Below, one piece after another: positions 1 to 6,057 of a stretch of DNA of 12,675 bases. Numbering within the stretch: the stretch's first letter is position 1; each line of letters opens with the position of its first letter. The notes beneath the pieces are model-generated. The model was not told the origin of the DNA. It was given only the letters and a program-made list of their open reading frames with translations, and made no database searches. The DNA is from DATBDN01 sp036269895. GTDB taxonomy: Bacteria; Actinomycetota; Thermoleophilia; Solirubrobacterales; Thermoleophilaceae. The stretch covers positions 1 through 12,675 of the forward strand of contig DATBDN010000128.1 of the NCBI GenBank assembly GCA_036269895.1, read 5' to 3'. The translations under genes were made by a program, and so were the position numbers.

Positions 1-246
1 GCCGTGGACGCACCCACCCGCGCGGTGTCGGCGTTCCCGCTCCGGCGCTCGCATGCGATTGCCGCCGCGGTGGCGCTGGTCGTGCTGCTGGCGATCGTCA
101 TCATCGCTGCCTCCAGCGGCGGCGGCTCCAAGCTCGACGTCAAGCCGCCTTCGACGGTGCTCCAGCCCGCGCCGACCGGGGCGCCGGTCAATCAGCAGCT
201 CGACCGGCTCGAAAGGATCGTTCGAGCCGAGCCGCGCAAGCGCTAG
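1..246 (+). CDS. C-terminal part of a single-pass membrane protein, possibly a Ser/Thr kinase tail (partial)
   Basis: The reading frame is open from the left edge and ends at TAG 244-246. A GTG at 4-6 could start an 80-residue protein, but no ribosome binding site can be judged there, so I treat the gene as cut by the window edge. Visible parts are a short basic stretch (PLRRSH), one strong transmembrane helix (about residues 18-36 counted from that GTG), a Ser/Gly linker (SSGGGS), a Pro-rich stretch and a charged end (QQLDRLERIVRAEPRKR). A helix followed by a short Pro/Ser-rich extracytoplasmic tail is typical of actinobacterial Ser/Thr kinases, which carry their kinase domain upstream of the helix. 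That identity is inference, because no catalytic motif is inside the window. The stop overlaps the stop of the convergent phosphoesterase gene. Confidence 0.5.
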   Translation, partial: AVDAPTRAVSAFPLRRSHAIAAAVALVVLLAIVIIAASSGGGSKLDVKPPSTVLQPAPTGAPVNQQLDRLERIVRAEPRKR

Positions 247-1589
247 CGGCGCCGACCCGGCGCCCGCAGCCTGAAGGTCTTCGCGCTCGACAGCCACGCC
301 GGGCGGCTCGCCGTGATCCGGCACGAGCCGCGCCGCGCGTAGCGCACCGTCACCGTCCGCTGCCCGCCCGCGGACGTCCGGCGGGGGCTCGCGCCCCGGC
401 ACACCCCGCCGAAGACGATCTTCGCCGCGCGGCCGGTGTTGATCGCGAAGCGGACGTGGTTGCGGTTCATCCGCCTGGCGCTCACCTTCAGCTCCAGGCG
501 GGGCGCCTGATTGAACGTCCGAGCGCCGATCGGCGCGAGCCCGTCCACCCCGGCGTAGCCCAGGTGCTCGAGCCCGAACAGGTCCTCCATCGTGCGCAGG
601 AAGCTGTAGTGGTTATAGGGGGTGTCGTCGACGGTCCCCGGCCTGATGAACGGCGACACGAGCACGGCGCCCACCTTTCCGCCGCCGGCCCCCGGCGACG
701 GCCCGGCCGGGTTCGGGGTGTTCGCCGCCCGTTCGCCGCAGCACGCCGAGTTGTCGCTCTCGGCCTCGTCGAAGCTGACGACGAGGAGCCCGTCGTCCTT
801 GTATCCGGGCGACGCGAGGATCTTCGGCACCCACGCGCTCAGGAAGTCGTTGATCCCCCCGTAGCCACCCTTCTGGTTCGGGTTCTTGCAGGGGTCGTCA
901 TGCCCGTCGCTGCAGAGATCGGGAGTGATGAAGCTGAAGGACGGGGTCGTAGCAGCCTGCGACATGTCCGTCGTCAGCTGCGCCAAGTCGACGTCGTAGT
1001 TGCGGCAGCTGGGCCCGTCGATCAGCGAGTGGAAGTAGACGAAAGGGTTGTGCCGCGCGGCGTACTGATTGTCCGCCGTCGCGGACTGCGTCGGGTCGCG
1101 CTGGTTCGGATCCGGGTGGCGACACGTCTTCTGGTCGCCGATCGCCATGTCTTCCATGTAGCCGCGCCAACTCCGCCCGCTGTCCTCGAGCTGATTGGCA
1201 ATCGTCTTGACGGACACTGGGTACACGCAACCCGTTCCCATCTCCTGCCCGTCGGCGCCCGCCCCCGCGCTCGTGAAGTCCGTGAAGAACTGGCAGTCGG
1301 ACTGCGTCTGCGGATTCGGCCCCTGTCCAGACACGGCCGCGATGTAGTTGTCGAGGCTCTCGTGCCCGATCCCATAGTAGGAGGGCAGCAGCGCACCCAT
1401 CGCGGGCAGCGTCTTCGCCAGGTACGGCGCCTGCGGGCTCTGTGCCGCGAACGTCTCCGCGTAGTCCTTGTTCTCGAGCCAGATGACGAAGACGTGCTTG
1501 ATCGGCGGCAACGCTGCATGGGCCGGCGCTGCCGCGCAAATGGCAATCAGGCCGGCGGCGATCCCTGCCAGGCGACGCACCGGCGGCAT
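243..1589 (-). CDS. Secreted phosphoesterase-family protein (acid phosphatase / phospholipase C-like)
   Basis: 448 residues from ATG 1589. A basic start plus hydrophobic stretch (residues 5-25) ends in AHA, a plausible signal-peptidase site, so the protein is probably exported. The mature part reads like the phosphoesterase family (PF04185: acid phosphatases and non-haemolytic phospholipase C, alkaline-phosphatase fold). It has an early WLENKDY segment (37-43) matching the family's N-terminal metal/nucleophile region, GHESLDNY (75-82), PDLCSDGHDD (223-232), VSFDEAESDN (271-280) and NHYSFLRTMED (326-336). Residues from about 363 form an extra basic, beta-like C-terminal domain. Ten cysteines follow the signal peptide, an even number fitting an exported disulfide protein. 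Substrate cannot be told from sequence. It starts 27 nt after pyruvate kinase on the same strand, so co-transcription is possible, but a metabolic link is not evident. Family is fairly sure, substrate unknown. Confidence 0.88.
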   Translation of the reverse strand: MPPVRRLAGIAAGLIAICAAAPAHAALPPIKHVFVIWLENKDYAETFAAQSPQAPYLAKTLPAMGALLPSYYGIGHESLDNYIAAVSGQGPNPQTQSDCQFFTDFTSAGAGADGQEMGTGCVYPVSVKTIANQLEDSGRSWRGYMEDMAIGDQKTCRHPDPNQRDPTQSATADNQYAARHNPFVYFHSLIDGPSCRNYDVDLAQLTTDMSQAATTPSFSFITPDLCSDGHDDPCKNPNQKGGYGGINDFLSAWVPKILASPGYKDDGLLVVSFDEAESDNSACCGERAANTPNPAGPSPGAGGGKVGAVLVSPFIRPGTVDDTPYNHYSFLRTMEDLFGLEHLGYAGVDGLAPIGARTFNQAPRLELKVSARRMNRNHVRFAINTGRAAKIVFGGVCRGASPRRTSAGGQRTVTVRYARRGSCRITASRPAWLSSAKTFRLRAPGRRR

Positions 1590-1616
1590 CCTAAAGCGCC
1601 CGCAGCCTGCAGGCGC

Positions 1617-3035
1617 CTACTCGACCGTGTGGACCTTGAACAGGTTGGTGCCGCCGGATCGCAGCGAGGGCAGCCCGGCGGTGATGCCGATCTTCTCGCC
1701 GCTCTGCGCCATCCCGAACGCCTTCGCTGCCCGCCCGGCAGCCTCCAGCAGGTCGGTCGTGGTCTCCGGCTCGGTGAACAGCTCGCCGCGCACGCCCCAG
1801 TAGAGCGCGCAGCGCCGCACCACCGGCAGCGTCGGGCACAGCGCCAGGACCGGCACGCTCGGGCGATGTCCGGCGATCAGCCGCGCGATCCGCCCCGACA
1901 GCGTCGGCGCCACGATCCCCTTGACATCCAGCTGTGCCACCGCCTCCGTAGCAAGCGCCGCGATCGTGGCGGAGTCGTCACCGCCGCGCAGGCCGCGCTC
2001 CTCGTTCCAGCGCTCGTACGGCAGCTCGCGCTCGGTTGCCTCGGCGATCGCGGCCATCATGGCGATCGCCTCGACCGGGTAGCGCCCGACGGCCGTCTCC
2101 TGCGAGAGCATCACGGCATCGGTCCCGTCGAAAATCGCGTTCGCCACGTCGGTGACCTCCGCCCGCGTCGGCCGCGTCGCCTGCACCATCGACTCGAGCA
2201 TCTGCGTGGCGGTGATCGATGGCTTCGAGCGCTGCCCACACAGGTAGATGAGGCGCTTCTGGACGAGCGGCACCTCCTCGATCGGCAGCTCGATGCCCAG
2301 GTCGCCACGGGCAACCATGATCCCGTCAGCCGCATCGACGATCTCCACGGCACTGGCCGCCGCCTGCGGCTTCTCGATCTTCGCGATCAGCGGGACCTCG
2401 TAGCCGTACGGGAAGTTCTGCATCCGGTCACGGACCGGGTCCAGGTCCTCGCGGCTGCGGACGAACGACAGCGCGATCGCATCGACGCCCATGCCGACGC
2501 CGGCGTCGATCCGCTGCAGGTCCTCGTCGCTGACGGCCGGGAGCGAGACCGTCACGTTCGGCAGGTTGATCCCCTGTCGTGACGCGACCGAGCCGCCCAC
2601 CTCGACCCTGGTCACGACCTCGTGGTCCACTACGCCTTCGATACGCAGCCGGACGGCGCCGTCGGCCAGGTAGGCCACGTCACCGGCCTCCACGATCTCG
2701 GCGAAGCCGCGCCAGGCGACCGGCAGGCGCTCGCTCGTGCCGAGGATCTGCTCGGGCGTGAGCACGAGCTGACTGCCCGCGTGGAGCTCGCACACGCCGT
2801 TGTCGACGGGCCCGAGCCGGAGCTTCGGGCCGGGGATGTCCTGAAGGATTCCGACCTCCCGACCGACGTTCTGCGATGCCCGCCGCAGCATCTCGACCGT
2901 CTCCGCGTGCTCTTCTGTCGAGCCGTGCGCGAAGTTCAGCCGCGCCATGTCCATGCCCGCGGCGATCATGCGCTCGAGCATCTCTGGAGTCCGCGAAGCA
3001 GGACCGATCGTGGCAACGATCTTCGTCGAGCGCAC
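1617..3035 (-). CDS. pyk: Pyruvate kinase
   Basis: 472 residues from GTG 3035. It catalyses phosphoenolpyruvate + ADP to pyruvate + ATP, the last step of glycolysis, in the cytoplasm. The start TKIVATIGPAS is the classical N-terminus. RLNFAHG (32-38) is the substrate-side Arg/Asn motif. LIAKIEKPQAA (216-226) is the active-site signature, with catalytic Lys219 and metal-binding Glu221. ARGDLGIELP (242-251) carries metal ligand Asp245, and ITATQMLESM (274-283) and RPTRAEVTDVANAIFDGTDAVML follow. The C-terminal third fits the regulatory domain, so length and domain order are complete (A, B at about 70-165, A, C). GPKLR (69-73) has Lys where potassium-dependent enzymes have Glu, pointing to the potassium-independent type. 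Ser of the usual NFSHG is Ala36. A strong GGGGAGGG lies 4 nt upstream of GTG. Transcribed divergently from the mIHF gene. Confidence 0.97.
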   Translation of the reverse strand: MRSTKIVATIGPASRTPEMLERMIAAGMDMARLNFAHGSTEEHAETVEMLRRASQNVGREVGILQDIPGPKLRLGPVDNGVCELHAGSQLVLTPEQILGTSERLPVAWRGFAEIVEAGDVAYLADGAVRLRIEGVVDHEVVTRVEVGGSVASRQGINLPNVTVSLPAVSDEDLQRIDAGVGMGVDAIALSFVRSREDLDPVRDRMQNFPYGYEVPLIAKIEKPQAAASAVEIVDAADGIMVARGDLGIELPIEEVPLVQKRLIYLCGQRSKPSITATQMLESMVQATRPTRAEVTDVANAIFDGTDAVMLSQETAVGRYPVEAIAMMAAIAEATERELPYERWNEERGLRGGDDSATIAALATEAVAQLDVKGIVAPTLSGRIARLIAGHRPSVPVLALCPTLPVVRRCALYWGVRGELFTEPETTTDLLEAAGRAAKAFGMAQSGEKIGITAGLPSLRSGGTNLFKVHTVE

Positions 3036-3039
3036 TAAA

Positions 3040-3047
3040 CCCTCCCC
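3040..3047 (-). promoter_or_regulatory. Ribosome binding site of pyruvate kinase
   Basis: Minus strand reads GGGGAGGG, then TTTA, then GTG at 3035-3033. The GGAGG core at 3045-3041 is 5 nt from the start codon and nearly ideal against the 16S tail, which fixes the GTG start. It overlaps the 10-bp palindrome CCTTTAAAGG (3046-3055). Confidence 0.8.
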
Positions 3048-3104
3048 TTTAAAGGTGATGTCACGAAAACCCCGCTCTTAGCGAAAGTGGCTTCGTTTCG
3101 CCGG

Positions 3105-3134
3105 TTGACCAATCCGCTCACTCACGCTTATTTT
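3105..3134 (+). promoter_or_regulatory. Candidate sigma-70-type promoter for the mIHF gene
   Basis: TTGACC (3105-3110) resembles the -35 consensus, and TATTTT (3129-3134), 18 nt further on, matches four of six -10 positions. Transcription would start near 3141 and leave an untranslated leader of roughly 160 nt before the mIHF start. This is pattern matching only; the long leader leaves room for a second, closer promoter. No convincing promoter for pyruvate kinase was found on the other strand. Confidence 0.35.
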
Positions 3135-3154
3135 CGCGACGAGTCGTTCGCGAC
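3133..3154. repeat. Direct repeat TTCGCGAC x2 in the mIHF leader
   Basis: TTCGCGAC occurs at 3133-3140 and 3147-3154, 14 bp start to start, just after the candidate -10 element. A 6-bp inverted pair GCGAAA (3081-3086) / TTTCGC (3096-3101) lies shortly upstream. They could be binding sites for a regulator. Short GC-rich repeats also arise by chance, so the functional reading is weak. Confidence 0.35.
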
Positions 3155-3220
3155 GCGAAGTCGGTCCGACAGACACCTAGAAAGAGGCCCCCGCCTGTGA
3201 GGTCTCGACTGGCTCTTGGT

Positions 3221-3266
3221 GGATGTCAACAGGACCGTCCAGTACTCGCGTGCGCGGATGACATCC
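3221..3266. repeat. 8-bp inverted repeat centred on AGTACT upstream of mIHF
   Basis: GGATGTCA (3221-3228) and TGACATCC (3259-3266) are exact reverse complements 30 bp apart. The dyad axis (3243.5) coincides with the axis of the hexamer AGTACT (3241-3246). Pairing between arms and centre is poor, so this looks more like a spaced operator than a hairpin. It ends 38 nt before the mIHF ATG. Confidence 0.4.
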
Positions 3267-3293
3267 GGTGGTGGACACAAGGGAACTAGCTGC

Positions 3294-3300
3294 GGGGAGG
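3294..3300 (+). promoter_or_regulatory. Ribosome binding site of the mIHF gene
   Basis: GGGGAGG lies 4 nt before ATG 3305 and only 1 nt before the in-frame TTG 3302, so ATG 3305 is preferred over TTG. A second GGGAG (3320-3324) precedes another in-frame ATG (3329) by 4 nt and could support a shorter product. Confidence 0.7.
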
Positions 3301-3304
3301 ATTG

Positions 3305-3688
3305 ATGGGAAGCATCGATGGGAGCGTGATGGGCGAGCCTCAGCATCTGCGGGCGCTCGAACACGCGAATCGGGTCCGGCTGGCACGCGCCGAGCTGAAG
3401 CGTCGAATCGCCTCTGGTGACTTGAGTGTGCCCGACGTCGTGTTGGAGAGCCCGTGGGAGGCTCGAAGCATGGAGCTCTCGGAGCTTCTGATGAGCCAGA
3501 AGCGCTGGGGCCGTGAACGCTGCCGTCGACTGCTGCTCGCGCTGGGCATCCCTGAAAACAAGCAGATCGGGACGCTCACAGAGCGCCAGCGCGCTGCGCT
3601 GGCGACGATGCTTGCCGCCCCACCTGCCGAGCGGCAGGCTCAGGCAGCCGCGCAACCGCTCGCCCTCCGGGCTGTCGCCGCTGCGTAG
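3305..3688 (+). CDS. mihF: Integration host factor, actinobacterial type (mIHF-like nucleoid protein)
   Basis: 127 residues from ATG 3305. The pattern follows mycobacterial/Streptomyces mIHF, a single-subunit, sequence-relaxed DNA-bending nucleoid protein unrelated to E. coli IHF. A basic helix (RVRLARAELKRRIASGDLSV, about 23-42) comes first, then a PWEARSMELSELLMSQ segment (51-66). A helix-two-turn-helix-like region RWGRERCRRLLLALGI (68-83) corresponds to the KVGKVKAQEIMTELEI block of mIHF, and TERQRAALATML (91-102) to GDRQRKALLEKF. The last 20 or so residues are an Ala/Gln-rich tail absent from mIHF. The family helps condense the chromosome and supports phage integration in mycobacteria. 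The gene stands alone, divergent from pyruvate kinase and convergent with a membrane protein gene. The long upstream region with repeats suggests regulated expression, possibly autoregulation, which is inference. Confidence 0.88.
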   Translation: MGSIDGSVMGEPQHLRALEHANRVRLARAELKRRIASGDLSVPDVVLESPWEARSMELSELLMSQKRWGRERCRRLLLALGIPENKQIGTLTERQRAALATMLAAPPAERQAQAAAQPLALRAVAAA

Positions 3689-3712
3689 TCAGCTGGGGGC
3701 TCATCGCCTTGC

Positions 3713-3742
3713 CGGGCTCGGGTTCAGCGGAATCCGAGCCCG
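3713..3742. terminator. Hairpin between convergent genes, likely bidirectional terminator
   Basis: Bases 3713-3725 pair with 3730-3742: 13 bp with one G-T wobble (3722/3733) and the tetraloop AGCG. The arms begin CGGGCTCGG and end CCGAGCCCG. It lies 25 nt past the mIHF stop and spans the stop codon (3724-3726) of the convergent minus-strand gene. There is no T run on either side, so it is not a textbook intrinsic terminator, but its position and stability fit a shared stop for both transcripts. Confidence 0.6.
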
Positions 3743-4215
3743 CCCGAGCGCCTGATGAAAGCCTGGCGCAGTCCGTAGAAGACGAGCACGAAGACGAGGA
3801 CCCCGACTCCGACGACGACCGCGAGGATGCCGATACCGGCCTTCCCGGCGATGACCGAGACCAGGATCATCGCGCCGACGGCGCAGCTGGCCGCCAGCAG
3901 CGTCGTATGGGACCGGTACCCGGCGAAGTGCTCTCGGATCGAGACCTCGAGGCCGCCGAGCGAGCCCAGGCACATTGCCGCGACGACCATCACCTTGCCG
4001 CTGTGGGTGCTGAAGCGGATGAACCCGATCACGCCGAAGATCAGCGCCACCAGCACCACCAGCTCCGTCAGCGGGAACGAGCCCCAGGGAGCAGGCGGTG
4101 CCTCGCGCGTGGCTCGTCGCGGCGCCCGTGCGGCCTGAGCCCGCCGCGCGTCGCGCTCGGCTCGCGTGCTCACCGCTCCGCCTTCGGGGCGCTGCTTGCG
4201 TGAACGTCTACCCAC
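3724..4215 (-). CDS. Small four-helix membrane protein of unknown function
   Basis: 163 residues from GTG 4215. The first 45 are very basic and Ala/Pro-rich (RRSRKQR, then many Arg/Ala), predicted cytoplasmic. About four hydrophobic segments follow: roughly 48-68, 74-90, 103-122 and 126-148, and the end is basic. I recognise no named domain or catalytic motif. Start choice: GTG 4215 lies 6 nt after the upstream gene's stop with no clear ribosome binding site. GTG 4173 has a GGCGGAG just ahead and would give 149 residues without GRRSRKQR. I kept the longer form because the basic start continues the cytoplasmic tail. It is the last gene of the run that begins with the MMPL transporter, so an envelope role is plausible but unproven. 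Its stop codon lies inside the terminator-like hairpin. Confidence 0.75.
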   Translation of the reverse strand: MGRRSRKQRPEGGAVSTRAERDARRAQAARAPRRATREAPPAPWGSFPLTELVVLVALIFGVIGFIRFSTHSGKVMVVAAMCLGSLGGLEVSIREHFAGYRSHTTLLAASCAVGAMILVSVIAGKAGIGILAVVVGVGVLVFVLVFYGLRQAFIRRSGGLGFR

Positions 4216-4221
4216 GTGCCG

Positions 4222-4713
4222 CTACCGCGGCCTGGCTAACGGACAACCCGACGAGATCTTCACGCGCCACCAGCCCATCATCATGCCGATGAGGCCGAGG
4301 CGCGGGCGAACTTCCCAGTACTTGCAGCCGGTCTCGCCGATGTCCTCGTTGCCGATCCGCATCCACTTGTGCTTCTCGGGCGCGAGCATCATCTCCTCGA
4401 TGAGCCGCCGGTTGCGCTCCTCGACGTAGGTGCGGTCGCCAAGCAGCGCCCGGTTCTCGGACAAGCGGTCGGCGAGCTGGTCCCGGATGCGCTCGAGCTC
4501 GGCCAGCCCCAACAGGCGGGGACCGCCGTGCGAGCGGACATTCCACTCGAAGCCGCGACGGGGATAGGTCGCGCAGAACAGCGCCGACAGCTCCTTCTCG
4601 AGCTTGGCGATCTGGTCCAAGAGGGAGCGGCGCGCGGCACGCTCGTCGACTTCCGGTATGACGAGCGGCGTCGGTGTGACTTCGAGAGTTGTCACGGGCT
4701 GGATGCTACGCAC
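4222..4713 (-). CDS. Conserved-looking uncharacterised soluble protein (163 aa)
   Basis: GTG 4713 overlaps the end of the B3/B4 gene by 8 nt (GTGCGTAG). GAGGAGA at 4729-4723 is 9 nt upstream, so translation is probably coupled. There is no signal peptide. After a Pro-containing start (TPTPLVIPEVDERAARRS, 13-30) comes a charged helical, coiled-coil-like stretch (LLDQIAKLEKELSALF, 31-46). Next are FEWNVRSHGGPRLLGLAELERIRDQLADRL (55-84 region), a helix with YVEERNRRLIEEMM (96-109) and a compact end. That end, HKWMRIGNEDIGETGC, KYWEVRP and GLIGMMMGWWRVKISSGCPLA, is rich in Trp, Gly and Cys and looks like a conserved signature. I believe similar proteins accompany B3/B4 and thioredoxin-like genes in related Thermoleophilia, from memory only. 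I assign no function; the double-Trp MMMGWWR could contact membrane or a partner. Confidence 0.8.
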   Translation of the reverse strand: MRSIQPVTTLEVTPTPLVIPEVDERAARRSLLDQIAKLEKELSALFCATYPRRGFEWNVRSHGGPRLLGLAELERIRDQLADRLSENRALLGDRTYVEERNRRLIEEMMLAPEKHKWMRIGNEDIGETGCKYWEVRPRLGLIGMMMGWWRVKISSGCPLARPR

Positions 4714-5335
4714 CAGTCACTATCTCCTCAACCGTCCAGAGCGCTTCCTCTACCGCGATATCCGGGACCCCGGCAACCTGAACCGCAACGAGAGCCATCC
4801 GCCGGGTCCGCGCAGTGACACCCGCGTCTGGGTCGAGGTCGGCAAAGAGCACCGCGAGCGCGCGTTCCTCGTCCGCGACCACGATCTGGCCGCTGGAGAG
4901 CGGACGCCCTGAGGCGCCCATGAGCTCCCCCGGTCGCGCGAGCCGCAGGTGCAGCGGTGGCCGGACGCGGTCGGCGTCGAAGGCGATCACCGGCACGCCC
5001 GTCTCGAAGGTGCAGATCGTGATCGCGTCGTCAAGCAGGTTCCGGCTGCGGAACCCACCGTGCTTGAGGCGGTCGAGCACGATCTGCTCCGCCGGCGTGC
5101 GGCGCTCGTCCGGGTCGATGCCGACCTGACGGAAGAAGACCCGGTAGGCCCACGGGACGCCTTCCTGGCGCATCTGGATGGCCTTTGCGCCGGTGACGCG
5201 GTTGCTCATCTCGCGCAGCCGCTCGCGCACGGGCTGCGGCGATCGTCCCGGGCCGGCCTCGATCATGCACCAATGGATCGCGAGCGCCGGGAACTCGCTC
5301 GCGAGCTCGCGATCGACGGCGCCGCGCTCGGTCAC
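4706..5335 (-). CDS. Free-standing B3/B4 tRNA-binding domain protein
   Basis: 209 residues from GTG 5335, whose GTGA overlaps the TGA of the preceding gene. The open frame continues upstream for 125 codons, but that part is the shadow of the thioredoxin-like gene, so it is excluded. The protein fits the B3/B4 domain (PF03483), best known as the editing module of the phenylalanyl-tRNA synthetase beta chain and also found as stand-alone proteins. Recognisable are WAYRVFFRQVGIDPDERRTPAEQ (62-84), the long helix-turn LDRLKHGGFRSRNLLDDAITICTFETGVPVIAFDAD (split over 87-122), LHLRLARPGE (128-137), LSSGQIVVADE (147-157) and TARTRRMALVAVQVAGVP (174-191). Stand-alone members may clear mischarged tRNA or bind amino-acid-like ligands; the substrate here is unknown. 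It sits between an envelope thiol protein and an uncharacterised protein rather than with translation genes. Confidence 0.85.
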   Translation of the reverse strand: MTERGAVDRELASEFPALAIHWCMIEAGPGRSPQPVRERLREMSNRVTGAKAIQMRQEGVPWAYRVFFRQVGIDPDERRTPAEQIVLDRLKHGGFRSRNLLDDAITICTFETGVPVIAFDADRVRPPLHLRLARPGELMGASGRPLSSGQIVVADEERALAVLFADLDPDAGVTARTRRMALVAVQVAGVPDIAVEEALWTVEEIVTGA

Positions 5336-6057
5336 AGGATCCGTCTGATCTGCGCACGCAGCTGCGCTTGCGTGAGCTTGCCGAGCTTCGTCGTCACCAC
5401 CCTCCCCCCGGGCTTCGCGAACACCGTCGCAGGACAGACGCCGATGCCATAGACGTTCGTCAGCTGCCCGTCGCGGTCGAAGGCGATCGGAAAGCCCCAG
5501 CCGCCCTTGCGCACCGTCTTCGCGGCGCTGTCGCGGCCCATCCTGATGAGGATTCCTGCGAAGTTGACCTGTGGGAACGCCTTGCGCACGCGTTCGATGC
5601 GGTCGAAGCCCGGCAGGCAGTCGGCGCCGCGCGTCCCCGCGAAGACGACTACCGACGGCCGCTTCCGCAGGTCGCAGCCGTTCAGCGCCGAGCGCACGTG
5701 CACGGCGCACGCCAGCGTCTTGCCCGGCTCCTTGCCGGTGGCCTTGATGTTCACATCGGCGTCGACGCTGCCGGTTGCGAGCGGGGCCGCGAACGCCGGC
5801 ATCAGTTGCCCGGCCTTCGGCCCCTTGAGCCCCTCGCCGGCGTTCGGCAGCGAGTTGAAGCCGACGACGATGATCAACAGCAGGAACGCGATGCCGACCA
5901 CCCAGGTGTAGGCGCTCGACGGCTTCGGCGCCTTTCGCCGCTCGAGCTTGTGCTCGGCGGCGAGCTCCGCTTCGTCTCCGGCCGCGAGCAGTTCGGCGGC
6001 GGACGGCCGGCGCTCCCGCTCGCCAGGCCCCAGATCGCCGAAGCGATCCTCAGCCAC
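5332..6057 (-). CDS. Membrane-anchored thioredoxin-fold (TlpA/redoxin-like) protein without CxxC
   Basis: 241 residues from GTG 6057, which overlaps the MMPL stop by 8 nt (GTGGCTGA). GTG 6084 would add nine residues (ARRRARPPV) and cannot be excluded. A charged cytoplasmic start (1-45) precedes one transmembrane helix (WVVGIAFLLLIIVVGF, about 52-67), then an extracytoplasmic domain. That domain reads as a thioredoxin fold: strand PSVVVFAG (about 134-141), active-site turn TRGADC ending in Cys147, helix FDRIERVRKAFP, strand FAGILIRMG, GWGFPIAFDRDGQLTNVYGI and the loop VCPATVFAKPGG with the expected cis-Pro (209). The usual CxxC is reduced to the second Cys, and an extra Cys208 sits directly before the cis-Pro. 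Cys117 and Cys128 lie in an insertion before the active site. It may act in disulfide exchange or as a peroxiredoxin-like reductase for exported proteins; this is inference. No clear ribosome binding site, so translation is probably coupled. Confidence 0.82.
   Translation of the reverse strand: MAEDRFGDLGPGERERRPSAAELLAAGDEAELAAEHKLERRKAPKPSSAYTWVVGIAFLLLIIVVGFNSLPNAGEGLKGPKAGQLMPAFAAPLATGSVDADVNIKATGKEPGKTLACAVHVRSALNGCDLRKRPSVVVFAGTRGADCLPGFDRIERVRKAFPQVNFAGILIRMGRDSAAKTVRKGGWGFPIAFDRDGQLTNVYGIGVCPATVFAKPGGRVVTTKLGKLTQAQLRAQIRRIL

Noticed and set aside
1590..1616. Short inverted repeats (GCCTGCAGGC and GCGCC/GGCGC) between pyruvate kinase and the phosphoesterase gene
   Set aside because: Arms of 5 bp in very GC-rich sequence with no T run; not enough to call a terminator.
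456..2582. 708-codon open frame on the plus strand
   Set aside because: It lies antisense to the phosphoesterase and pyruvate kinase genes, crosses both, and its product is a low-complexity Arg/Asp/His/Val mix with no domain: a high-GC shadow.
3224..3229. Minus-strand TTGACA as a -35 element for pyruvate kinase
   Set aside because: No -10-like hexamer lies 16-19 nt downstream on that strand, and it is about 190 nt from the start codon.
3128..3655. 175-codon minus-strand frame across the mIHF gene and its upstream region
   Set aside because: Overlaps a well-supported gene in antisense, has no ribosome binding site and no family resemblance.
5336..5710. Possible N-terminal extension of the B3/B4 protein
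   Set aside because: These 125 codons overlap the thioredoxin-like gene in another frame and read as Arg-rich nonsense; the GTGA overlap gives a better start.
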